The notes under the pieces: generated by a model
What the model was told of the DNA's origin: nothing
Database searches by the model: none
Seen by the model: only the letters and a program-made list of their open reading frames with translations
Part shown: one piece after another, positions 50,928 to 59,486 of the stretch
Layout of the letters: the number at the start of each line of letters is the position of its first letter
How positions within the stretch are numbered: position 1 is the stretch's first letter
Made by a program: the position numbers and the translations under genes
NCBI GenBank assembly: GCA_022447275.1
Contig: JAKVBK010000004.1
Coordinates: 1-64,000 of the forward strand
DNA from: Oceanicola sp.
GTDB lineage: Bacteria > Pseudomonadota > Alphaproteobacteria > Rhodobacterales > Rhodobacteraceae
Reading direction: 5' to 3'
DNA: 64,000 nt

Positions 50928-53183
50928 ATGGGTGTTGCAAAAGCACCAGTGAGCGACGGCTTCAGCTTAGACAGGATCGTGCGCTTTGCCGGTGCGCGCA
51001 AAACGCAAGCGTGGGTCACGATCGCTGTGGTGATACTTGGGCCGGTTCTGGCCGGGGCCACCTATGCTGTGCTTGGGCCCTATGGCCAACGCAGTGCCTC
51101 CATCACCTTGCGCTTGGTTTTGCTGCTCGATCTCGTCTACGTTTTGGTTTTGGCGGCGCTGGTGCTGGCGCGGGTGGCGCGCATGATTGCAGACCGCCGC
51201 GCCCAGTCTGCGGGCTCTCGGCTCCACCTGCGGCTTACGGGTGTCTTCGTTGGCATTGCGCTTTTGCCAACGGTGCTGGTGGCCGTTTTTGCGGGCCTGA
51301 CGATTAACGTTGGCCTCGAGGGATGGTTTTCTGACCGTGTGCGCAACGTGGTGGGGTCCTCTCTTGCGGCGGCGGAAGCCTATGAGACAGAGCAGCGTCA
51401 GGATCTTGTTGACGATGCCCTTGGCCTTGCTGGCTATCTGACTGCGGCGCGCAAGCTGCAACCCCTGCTTCAGGATGGAGAGCTACGCCAACTGCTAACC
51501 CAGGGCCAAGCCCAGATACAGCGCGGCCTGCGGGAGGCGTTCATTGTGAACGGCGCAGGTGAGTTGCGCCTTCGTGGCGAGCGCTCATACCTGTTCGATT
51601 TTGAGAAACCCAGCCCACAGGACATGGAGGCCGCCGCAACCGGCGCGCCCGTGGTGATCGAGGACTGGGCCAATAACGAGTTCCGCGCCCTTGTCCAGCT
51701 AGAGGGTTTCCCCGACCATTATCTCTATGTCAGTCGCGTGGTGGATGGCTCTATCCTGCAGTTGCTGGATGAAACGCAGGAAACCGTTGGGCTTTACGAG
51801 CAACTTGAAGATGACCGCGGGCGTATTCTGTTTCAGTTTGGCCTGCTTTATCTGGCCTTTGCGGTGATCCTGCTGCTCGCGTCGATCTGGGTGGGTTTGT
51901 GGTTTGCAGAGCGGCTCGCCCGGCCGATCGGGCGGCTGGCTGGCGCGGCGCAACAGGTCGGCAGCGGTGATTTGACCGTGCGGGTGCAGGAAGACGAGGG
52001 CGATGATGAGATCGCCATGCTGGGCCGTGTTTTCAATCAGATGACGCACCAGCTCAAAGGCCAGCGAGACGCTTTGCTGGAAAGCAGCGCCCAGACAGAA
52101 GAGCGACGCCGCCTATTTGATTCTGTGCTTTCGTCGGTGACGGCTGGGGTGATTGGCCTTGATCCCAAAGGCCGGGTTGAGTTCATGAACCGCTCAGCCT
52201 TGCGCCTGCTCGATATGGAGGAGGGGGATGATCACCACCGCAGGCTCGCCAAAGCCGTTCCGGAATTCGCTGGCCTGCTGGAACAATTGCGCACGGAAGG
52301 CCGCGCCAACGCACAGGCTGAAATCCGGATGACGCGGCGCGGACAACTGGAGACGCTTTTGGTACGCATGGCGGCCCGGCGCAGTGCGGAAGGCGGGCTT
52401 GAAGGCTATGTGGTGGCCTTCGATGACGTCTCCAAACTGGTTACGGCACAGCGCATGGCCGCCTGGGGCGATGTTGCGCGGCGCATCGCCCATGAGATCA
52501 AAAACCCGCTGACACCGATCCAACTGTCGGCCGAACGGATTGACCGCAAGTTCGGGCGCAAGCTGGAAGGTGAGGATGCCGCGTCTTTGGAAAACATGAC
52601 CGGGGTGATCGTCCGCCAGACCGGAGATTTGCGCCGGATTGTGGATGAGTTTTCCCGCTTTGCCCGCATGCCAGAGCCAGAGCGCACAGCCGCAGATATC
52701 ACCCGGCTTCTGCGGGATGCGGTCACGCTTCAGGAGCAGGTTTTGGGCAGCACCCTCACGGCCGATCTTCCGGAGGATCCGGTGATCATGTCTCTTGATC
52801 CCACAATGATTGGCCAGGCGCTTACTAATCTGATTAAGAACGCCGGAGAAGCCATTGAAAGCCTTTCTGAAAAAGGCACTAAAGATGGTTATCGGGGCGA
52901 AGTGCGCGTTGAAATGGATGTCTCTGACGGGGCCGTGGACATTCGGATCATGGACAACGGTATCGGGCTGCCGGCCGATCGCGCGCGTCTGTTTGAGCCT
53001 TACGTGACAACACGTGAGAAAGGCACTGGGCTTGGCCTGCCCATCGTCAAAAAGATCATTGAAGAACATGGCGGTACGCTCGATTTGGTCGATGCGCCCG
53101 TCTTTGAAGGCAACACCCATGTCGGGGCGATGGCGGTGATTTCACTGCCGCGCGAAGCCGTTGTGAAAGATGCAGCGGAGTAA
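50928..53183 (+). CDS. ntrY: Sensor histidine kinase NtrY
   Basis: Membrane-bound kinase partnered with NtrX. The 751-residue protein has four N-terminal transmembrane helices (two before and one after a region at about 100, and one near residue 310), a periplasmic loop (about 135-300), HAMP (A-R-P-I-G-R-L-A-G-A), a PAS domain, the H-box [13 protein letters not shown] and an HATPase domain ending G-T-G-L-G-L-P-I-V-K-K. I take ATG 50928 with an ACGGGG ribosome-binding site. The ligand is not known; NtrY/NtrX link nitrogen and redox or envelope state in relatives. Confidence 0.94.
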   Translation: MGVAKAPVSDGFSLDRIVRFAGARKTQAWVTIAVVILGPVLAGATYAVLGPYGQRSASITLRLVLLLDLVYVLVLAALVLARVARMIADRRAQSAGSRLHLRLTGVFVGIALLPTVLVAVFAGLTINVGLEGWFSDRVRNVVGSSLAAAEAYETEQRQDLVDDALGLAGYLTAARKLQPLLQDGELRQLLTQGQAQIQRGLREAFIVNGAGELRLRGERSYLFDFEKPSPQDMEAAATGAPVVIEDWANNEFRALVQLEGFPDHYLYVSRVVDGSILQLLDETQETVGLYEQLEDDRGRILFQFGLLYLAFAVILLLASIWVGLWFAERLARPIGRLAGAAQQVGSGDLTVRVQEDEGDDEIAMLGRVFNQMTHQLKGQRDALLESSAQTEERRRLFDSVLSSVTAGVIGLDPKGRVEFMNRSALRLLDMEEGDDHHRRLAKAVPEFAGLLEQLRTEGRANAQAEIRMTRRGQLETLLVRMAARRSAEGGLEGYVVAFDDVSKLVTAQRMAAWGDVARRIAHEIKNPLTPIQLSAERIDRKFGRKLEGEDAASLENMTGVIVRQTGDLRRIVDEFSRFARMPEPERTAADITRLLRDAVTLQEQVLGSTLTADLPEDPVIMSLDPTMIGQALTNLIKNAGEAIESLSEKGTKDGYRGEVRVEMDVSDGAVDIRIMDNGIGLPADRARLFEPYVTTREKGTGLGLPIVKKIIEEHGGTLDLVDAPVFEGNTHVGAMAVISLPREAVVKDAAE

Positions 53184-53228
53184 ACCGACGATGAAACAAG
53201 TAAGAAAGCACAGCGAGGGAGCACTCCG

Positions 53229-54644
53229 ATGGGCGATATCCTGATCACCGACGACGAACGCGATATCCGCGAACTCATAGGCGATATCCTGGAGGACGAA
53301 GGCTATGGCACGCGGCTCGCAGCCACGGCGGATGAATGCATGGCGGCCATCGCCGACGAACCGCCTGCGCTGATGGTGCTCGATATCTGGCTCAAAGACA
53401 GCAACATGGATGGCATCGACATCCTCAAGACGGTTAAGCGTGAGCATCCCGACATCCCAATCGTGATCATTTCCGGCCACGGCAATATTGAAATCGCCGT
53501 CGCGGCCATCAAGCAGGGGGCGTATGATTTTATCGAAAAGCCCTTCAATATCGACCAGTTGCTGGTGGTGATCCGCCGGGCGATGGAAACTTCGCGGTTG
53601 CGGCTGGAAAACACTGCTTTGAAGCGGCGCGATACGGGCTCGGGCGAAATGATTGGCAATTCGACCGCCTTCAAAGCTCTGAAAAGTCAGCTCGATAAAG
53701 TGACCCGTTCGAACGGGCGGGTGATGCTGACCGGGCCCGCAGGCTCGGGCAAGGAAAGCGCGGCCCGCTACATTCATTCCGAGAGCAACCGCAGCAGCGG
53801 TCCATTCGTCTGCGTCAGTTCTGCCTCGATTGAGCCAGAGCGCATGGAAGACGTGCTGTTTGGCCGACAAGACGCCGATAAAGGGATCCAGCCCGGGCTG
53901 TTGGAGGAGGCAAATGGCGGCATTCTCTACTTTGATGAAGTGGCAGATATGCCTCTGGGAACACAGTCAAAAATTCTGCGTGTTCTGGTTGAGCAGCGGT
54001 TCCAGCGGGTGGGCGGTACAGACAAGGTCGACGTGGATATTCGTGTGATTTCATCCACCAATCGCGATCTTGAACAGGCCGTTGCCGAAGGCAGTTTCCG
54101 GCAGGAGCTGTACCATCGCTTGAATGTTGTTCCGATCCGGGTGCCGGGGCTGGAAGAGCGCTGTGAGGACATCCCCGAACTGGCAAGACATTTCATTCAG
54201 GGCCTCAACGAGACACAAAACCTGCCGGCGCGTCCGCTGGGTGAAGATGCGGCTGCGATGCTGCAAACGATGGCTTTGCCGGGCAATGTGCGGCAACTGC
54301 GCAATGTGATTGAGCGCGTGCTGATCCTCGGGGACGGCAACGGGCCAATTTCTCCGTCTGAGCTTGAACCAACCCCGGACAAGGCCGAGGACGGGCGCGT
54401 TGTTCTGACCGGCGCGCTTGCCACGCTGCCCCTGCGCGAGGCCCGCGAAGTGTTCGAGCGGGAATACCTTTTGACCCAGATCAATCGCTTTGGCGGCAAC
54501 ATCTCTCGCACGGCGACCTTCGTGGGCATGGAGCGGTCTGCGCTGCATCGTAAGCTCAAAAGCCTCGGGGTTGTTACCTCTTCAAAGGCAGGGGCCCGCG
54601 TGGCCCATGTGGACGAGGACAGCGCCGACGTGGCCGCCCAGTAA
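53229..54644 (+). CDS. ntrX: Response regulator NtrX, GAFTGA motif absent
   Basis: A 471-residue NtrC-like regulator with receiver (D52 in V-L-D-I-W), AAA+ (Walker A G-P-A-G-S-G-K-E-S, Walker B G-I-L-Y-F-D-E-V) and Fis-type DNA-binding domain (I-S-R-T-A-T-F-V-G-M-E-R-S-A-L-H). The sigma-54 contact loop reads L-F-G-R-Q-D-A-D-K-G-I-Q-P-G, lacking GAFTGA, so like the NtrC upstream it is unlikely to work with sigma-54. A C-terminal tail after the helix-turn-helix is short and acidic. It starts 45 bases after ntrY. Confidence 0.94.
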   Translation: MGDILITDDERDIRELIGDILEDEGYGTRLAATADECMAAIADEPPALMVLDIWLKDSNMDGIDILKTVKREHPDIPIVIISGHGNIEIAVAAIKQGAYDFIEKPFNIDQLLVVIRRAMETSRLRLENTALKRRDTGSGEMIGNSTAFKALKSQLDKVTRSNGRVMLTGPAGSGKESAARYIHSESNRSSGPFVCVSSASIEPERMEDVLFGRQDADKGIQPGLLEEANGGILYFDEVADMPLGTQSKILRVLVEQRFQRVGGTDKVDVDIRVISSTNRDLEQAVAEGSFRQELYHRLNVVPIRVPGLEERCEDIPELARHFIQGLNETQNLPARPLGEDAAAMLQTMALPGNVRQLRNVIERVLILGDGNGPISPSELEPTPDKAEDGRVVLTGALATLPLREAREVFEREYLLTQINRFGGNISRTATFVGMERSALHRKLKSLGVVTSSKAGARVAHVDEDSADVAAQ

Positions 54645-54756
54645 GCATCGGTCCCGGGATGGGCATAGGGCGCACCCCTATCGGCACGCTTGGCGTTGAC
54701 CCCGGCTGGCTTGTCTGTCAGGCAAGGAATACGACACGGGGCAAGGACGGGCCGAC

Positions 54757-56133
54757 ATGAAGGTCATTATTTGCGGAGCCGGGCAGGTGGGTTGGCAGAT
54801 TGCCCGTCACCTCTCTGGTGAACAGAACAATGTCACGGTCGTGGACAACAATCCCGATCTGGTGCGCAGAGCTACGGAAAGCCTTGATGTGCAGGGTATT
54901 TCCGGGTTTGCAAGCTATCCGGACATTCTCGACAGCGCCGGGGCGCGCGATGCGGATATGATTATCGCCGCCACCCACTCCGACGAGGTCAACATGGTCA
55001 CCTGTCAGGTGGCGCACTCTGTCTTTTCGGTGCCGCGCAAAATCGCCCGACTGCGCGCACAATCCTATCTGACAGCGATCTATTCTGATCTCTATCGCCG
55101 CGATCATGTGCCGATCGACGTTGTCATCAGCCCCGAAAAGGAAGTGGCCGAGGCCGCGCTGCACCGGCTGAACGCGCCCCAGGCCTTCGATACAGAAGAT
55201 TTCTTGGGCGGGCAGGTGCAGCTTCTGGGCCTTCTGCTGGATGAAGACTGCGCGGTTCTTGGAACGCCCTTGCGCCAGTTGACGGACTTGTTTTCGACCC
55301 TGCGGGCCATCGTTGTCGGGGTGCGTCGAGACGGGACGCTTTTTGCGCCTGAGCCGAACGATCAACTGTTTGCCAATGACGAGATCTACGTGATCACGGA
55401 CCGCAACGACATTGACCGCACCCTCGAGATTTTCGGCAAGACGCGCCGGCGTCAGGAGCGTGTGGTGATCATCGGCGGCGGCAATGTGGGCCTCGCCGTT
55501 GCCAAGGCATTGGAGAGCAGCACCAACCGCATCCGCACCAAAGTGATCGAGCGCAACCGAGCTTGCGCAGAGCGGGCAGCAGATGCCCTGGAGCGGACGA
55601 TCGTTCTTAACGGGGATGGGCTGGATGATTCCCTGCTGGCAGAGGCTGGCATCGAACGCGCGGATGCCGTGCTGTGCGTGACGGACGATGACAAGGTGAA
55701 CATTCTCGCCAGTGTCCGCGCGAAAACCGCCAGCAATGCACAGACAATTTGCCTTGTGAATGATCCTTCGCTTCTGTCTTTGATGGGGCCCTTGGGCATC
55801 GATGCCTATATCAATCCACGGGCCACCACCGTGAGTTCGATCCTGCGCCATGTGCGCCACGGGCGTGTGCGCGGGGTCTATTCGATTGGGGATGCCGAAG
55901 CTGAGGTGATTGAGGCGCAGATCCTGTCGACGTCCCGCTTGGCGGGCCGGAAGATTGGGGAAGCAGAGTTTCCGGAAGGTGTGCTTGTTGGGGCCATCGG
56001 GCGCGAGGGCAAGGTGCTGCGGCCAAAAGCAAGCACGCGTATTCTAGAAGGCGACATCCTTGTGATGTTCGCCATGTCGCCTGATATTCCGGAAGTTGAA
56101 CGCTTGCTCCAAGTCTCCATAGACTTTTTCTAG
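54757..56133 (+). CDS. trkA: Trk system potassium uptake regulator TrkA
   Basis: Peripheral membrane NAD-binding subunit that gates potassium uptake through TrkH. Two RCK units are visible: the first starts K-V-I-I-C-G-A-G-Q-V-G-W-Q-I-A, the second V-V-I-I-G-G-G-N-V-G-L-A-V-A, each followed by a TrkA-C domain. It is 458 residues long, as in E. coli. The trkA-trkH pair directly follows ntrYX, suggesting that potassium uptake is transcribed with, or near, this two-component system. Confidence 0.95.
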   Translation: MKVIICGAGQVGWQIARHLSGEQNNVTVVDNNPDLVRRATESLDVQGISGFASYPDILDSAGARDADMIIAATHSDEVNMVTCQVAHSVFSVPRKIARLRAQSYLTAIYSDLYRRDHVPIDVVISPEKEVAEAALHRLNAPQAFDTEDFLGGQVQLLGLLLDEDCAVLGTPLRQLTDLFSTLRAIVVGVRRDGTLFAPEPNDQLFANDEIYVITDRNDIDRTLEIFGKTRRRQERVVIIGGGNVGLAVAKALESSTNRIRTKVIERNRACAERAADALERTIVLNGDGLDDSLLAEAGIERADAVLCVTDDDKVNILASVRAKTASNAQTICLVNDPSLLSLMGPLGIDAYINPRATTVSSILRHVRHGRVRGVYSIGDAEAEVIEAQILSTSRLAGRKIGEAEFPEGVLVGAIGREGKVLRPKASTRILEGDILVMFAMSPDIPEVERLLQVSIDFF

Positions 56134-56142
56134 GCCAGCATT

Positions 56143-57729
56143 TTGGAGCGCGCGGCACTCATCAAACAGGCGGCAAACAAACGCAAACCCATGAATGCAT
56201 ATTCATTGTTTGTGATCCTGTTGAGTATTTCCGCCTGCGCCATGCTCATACCTGCATTTTATGGGGTGTCAGAGCGGGATTTGCCTGCTGCGCGGGGCTT
56301 TTTACAGGCAGGGTTGATCGTGGGCGTATTGGCCACTCTGATTGGCCTTGCGACCCGTGGACAGTCGAGCCGCGCTGATGCCCGCGCGCAATTGGCCACG
56401 CTTGTCGCAGCGTTCACCCTTTTGCCTGCTTTTTTGGCTCTGCCCTTCATGCAGGTGTCAGGTGCGGGGTTTGTCCAGTCATATGTGGAAATGGTTTCAT
56501 CGGTCACAACGACCGGGGCCACGCTCTTTGGTCCGTTTGAGCTGTCGGGTAGCCTGCACCTCTGGCGCGCAACTGTTGGTTGGATGGGGGGATTCCTCAT
56601 TTGGGTGGCCGCTGCGGCGATCTTGGCGCCGCTGAATCTAGGTGGGTTCGAAGTGATCGCATCTGCCGGTGGTGGGCGCCTCGCCAGTGACAGCAGCCAA
56701 TCCATCGAAGGGCCTGCACAAACGACGATTGTGCTTGGCGACAAGGAGGACAGCGGCGCCCGGATTGCGCGGATTGCAGGGCGTTTGGCGCCGATCTATG
56801 GCGGTGCAACGGCCGTGCTTTACCTGCTGCAAACCATGGCCGGGGAAAGGTTTCTTGTCGCCGTCACCCATGCCATGTCGACCATGTCCACCAGTGGGAT
56901 CAGCCCGGTCGGAGGCGTGCAGTTTGGCACGGGCGGGCGCGTGGCAGAGGCCGCCGTTTTTCTGTTTTTCATCTTTGCGATCTCGCGTGTGACGTTCTCT
57001 GCCGAGGATCGCGGCAATCGGTGGCAAAAGCTGCGCTACGATCCGGAGGCGCGTCTGGGCCTGCTGTTTGTGGGCACGGTAACCGCGCTTCTCTTGATGC
57101 GCCATTTCATCGGCTCTTTCGAGGAAGCGGGCGTAGAGTCGTCTTTGTGGCAGGTGTTCCGGGCCTTCTGGGGCTCGGTGTTCACGGTGACATCTTTTCT
57201 GACCACGGCGGGCTTTGTCAGCATCGACTGGGTTGCGGTGCGCGCTTGGTCAGGCCTTGAGACGCCGGGCCTCATCCTGATGGGGCTGGCGCTGATGGGC
57301 GGCGGGGTGGCCACCACGGCGGGCGGGGTAAAGCTGCTGCGCGTGTTCGCCCTCTATAAACACGGCCGGCGCGAAATGGAGCGCTTGGTCCATCCCTCAT
57401 CCATTGGCGGCGCGGGGGACAAGGCCCGGCGCATCCGCCGACAGGGAGCATTTGTGGCATGGGTGTTCTTCATGCTCTTCGCGCTCTCGCTGGCTGGGGT
57501 TGGGCTCGCGCTTGCGGCCAGTGGCATCCCGTTTCAGGAGGCGGTCGTTCTATCGGTGATGTCTTTGGCCACCTGTGGCCCGCTGGCCGATGTGGCACTG
57601 GAAATGCCGATTGATATTGGCGCCCTTGAAACCAGCTCACAGGCCATCCTTGCCATGGCGATGGCTTTGGGACGGCTGGAAACCCTTGCCTTGATTGCAC
57701 TTCTCAATCCGGGTTTCTGGCGCCGCTAG
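56143..57729 (+). CDS. trkH: Trk-type potassium transporter TrkH
   Basis: Channel-like inner-membrane subunit for potassium uptake, with four repeats each contributing a selectivity loop, for example S-S-V-T-T-T-G-A, S-T-M-S-T-S-G-I and T-S-F-L-T-T-A-G-F. The long open frame starts at TTG 56143, ten bases after the trkA stop and preceded by AGG; an ATG at 56191 is the alternative and lacks a ribosome-binding site. Length, 528 residues from the TTG, is slightly above the E. coli protein. The C-terminal residues end in a hydrophobic helix. Confidence 0.92.
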   Translation: MERAALIKQAANKRKPMNAYSLFVILLSISACAMLIPAFYGVSERDLPAARGFLQAGLIVGVLATLIGLATRGQSSRADARAQLATLVAAFTLLPAFLALPFMQVSGAGFVQSYVEMVSSVTTTGATLFGPFELSGSLHLWRATVGWMGGFLIWVAAAAILAPLNLGGFEVIASAGGGRLASDSSQSIEGPAQTTIVLGDKEDSGARIARIAGRLAPIYGGATAVLYLLQTMAGERFLVAVTHAMSTMSTSGISPVGGVQFGTGGRVAEAAVFLFFIFAISRVTFSAEDRGNRWQKLRYDPEARLGLLFVGTVTALLLMRHFIGSFEEAGVESSLWQVFRAFWGSVFTVTSFLTTAGFVSIDWVAVRAWSGLETPGLILMGLALMGGGVATTAGGVKLLRVFALYKHGRREMERLVHPSSIGGAGDKARRIRRQGAFVAWVFFMLFALSLAGVGLALAASGIPFQEAVVLSVMSLATCGPLADVALEMPIDIGALETSSQAILAMAMALGRLETLALIALLNPGFWRR

Positions 57730-57937
57730 CGGAACTGGCGCTCTGACAGGCAATTAAGCCTCATAATTAAGCGTCTTGGGATAATTGCACGATGACCAAA
57801 CAATGGGGGTTTAATCTGCGCGCCAGCCTCGGCATAGTGGGTTGGGCTGAATAGGCATGCAATCCGTTCAGCCACAACCGCTGTCGGGATGACCCTGCGT
57901 TAAACCCGGCACAAGAAACAAAAAAAGGCTCATAGGC

Positions 57938-58171
57938 ATGGCTGCAGACAAGCAGAACCTGCAAGACGCGTTTCTGAACCATGTTCGCAAGACCAAGGTT
58001 CCCGTCACCATTTTCCTGATCAATGGCGTAAAACTGCAGGGCGTAATCACCTGGTTCGACAATTTCTGTGTGCTGCTGCGCCGTGATGGCCAGTCACAGC
58101 TTGTCTATAAACACGCGATTTCAACGATCATGCCGTCCCAGCCGATCAGCCTCTACGAGGGCGAAGACTGA
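57938..58171 (+). CDS. hfq: RNA-binding protein Hfq
   Basis: Sm-like hexameric chaperone that pairs small RNAs with messages. The 77-residue protein contains the Sm1 segment ([21 protein letters not shown]) and the Sm2 [10 protein letters not shown] motif. It is short at the C terminus, as in most alphaproteobacteria. The order hfq-hflX is widely conserved. A 208-base stretch upstream contains a direct repeat AATTAAGC at 57752 and 57765 but no other structure I can name. Confidence 0.97.
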   Translation: MAADKQNLQDAFLNHVRKTKVPVTIFLINGVKLQGVITWFDNFCVLLRRDGQSQLVYKHAISTIMPSQPISLYEGED

Positions 58172-59448
58172 GCCAGCCTCCTGTCGATCGCGGCCAAAAG
58201 CCGACGCGCGCAGCGGTCCTCCACCCCGACATTTACGGGGCGGATCGCACCCGTGTGCCTGAAAGCGCTTTGTCAGAGGCCGTGGCTTTGGCGGCCGCTT
58301 TGCCGGGAATAGAGGTCTGCTTTGATACAGTAGTTCCTCTGCGCAAGGTTGCGCCCGGCCAGTTGTTTGGCCCTGGCAAGCTCGACGAAATCAAACAGCA
58401 GCTGAAGACTGATCACATTGAACTGGTCTTTGTTGACGGGCCGGTCACGCCAGTTCAGCAGCGCAACCTGGAGAAGGCCTGGGGTGTCAAACTCCTCGAC
58501 CGGACCGGCCTCATCCTCGAAATTTTCGCGGATCGGGCTGCAACGCGGGAGGGCGTGCTTCAGGTTGAGTTGGCGGCGCTGAGCTACCAGCGCACGCGCC
58601 TGGTACGCGCCTGGACCCACCTTGAACGGCAGCGCGGCGGTTTAGGCTTTGTCGGTGGGCCGGGCGAAACCCAGATCGAAGCAGACCGCCGTGCCATCGA
58701 TGAAGCCATCACCCGCATCCGCCGCCAGCTTGGCAAAGTCACCAAGACGCGGGCGCTGCACAGGGCGGCGCGCGCCAAGGTGCCTTTTCCGGTGGTGGCG
58801 CTGGTAGGCTACACGAACGCGGGCAAATCCACCCTGTTCAACCGGCTGACCGGGGCAGGGGTGTTGGCCCAGGACCAACTCTTTGCAACGCTTGATCCGA
58901 CCATGCGCGGTGTCGAGTTGGAAACGGGCGCACGGGTCATCCTGTCAGATACGGTGGGCTTTATCTCTGATTTGCCGACCCAGCTGGTCGCGGCATTCCG
59001 GGCCACACTGGAAGAGGTGCTGGCAGCGGATCTGATCTTGCATGTGCGCGATATTTCGCATTCTGAAACCGAAGCGCAAGCGGACGATGTGCACAAGATC
59101 CTGAGCGAACTTGGCGTGGATGAACACACGCCGATGATCGAAGTCTGGAACAAGATAGACGCGGTCTCAGACCCCGAACCACTGGAAACCATCGCTGCGC
59201 GGAGGGCGGATATCGTCGCGATCTCTGCCTTGAGCGGCACGGGCACATCAGAGCTTGTCGTTGAGATCGGCGCGGCCCTCGACGGGGCACGGATATCCGA
59301 GGATATGCACCTCGACTTCTCTCAAGGTCGTCAGCGCGCGTGGCTGCATGACCAGAAGATCGTGCAGGACGAAGCGCAAGATGACACGGGCTGGGCCCTG
59401 TCGCTCAGCTGGACGGCCCGCCAGAAATCCGCATTTGAAAGCCTTTGA
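58168..59448 (+). CDS. hflX: Ribosome-associated GTPase HflX
   Basis: GTPase that rescues or splits stalled ribosomes and 50S assembly intermediates. The G1 motif is [11 protein letters not shown], preceded by the HflX domain with G-G-R-G-like Q-R-G-G-L-G-F and G-P-G-E-T-Q-I-E. The first ATG/GTG/TTG in frame is the GTG at 58255, but recognisable HflX sequence ([10 protein letters not shown]) lies upstream of it. A CTG at 58168 overlaps the hfq stop and follows GAGGGCGAAGA, giving 426 residues. I use that start; the GTG form would lack about 29 residues. Confidence 0.85.
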   Translation: MSQPPVDRGQKPTRAAVLHPDIYGADRTRVPESALSEAVALAAALPGIEVCFDTVVPLRKVAPGQLFGPGKLDEIKQQLKTDHIELVFVDGPVTPVQQRNLEKAWGVKLLDRTGLILEIFADRAATREGVLQVELAALSYQRTRLVRAWTHLERQRGGLGFVGGPGETQIEADRRAIDEAITRIRRQLGKVTKTRALHRAARAKVPFPVVALVGYTNAGKSTLFNRLTGAGVLAQDQLFATLDPTMRGVELETGARVILSDTVGFISDLPTQLVAAFRATLEEVLAADLILHVRDISHSETEAQADDVHKILSELGVDEHTPMIEVWNKIDAVSDPEPLETIAARRADIVAISALSGTGTSELVVEIGAALDGARISEDMHLDFSQGRQRAWLHDQKIVQDEAQDDTGWALSLSWTARQKSAFESL

Positions 59449-59486
59449 TACCTCGCAGCTTTAGCGGATTTTGGCTGTGACGGGCC

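Noticed and set aside
54718..55860. 380-codon minus-strand frame opposite trkA
   Set aside because: Antisense of a complete TrkA with both Rossmann motifs; no independent evidence.
57792..57848. 18-codon ORF upstream of hfq
   Set aside because: Weak ribosome-binding site, too short to judge, and no terminator or attenuator follows.
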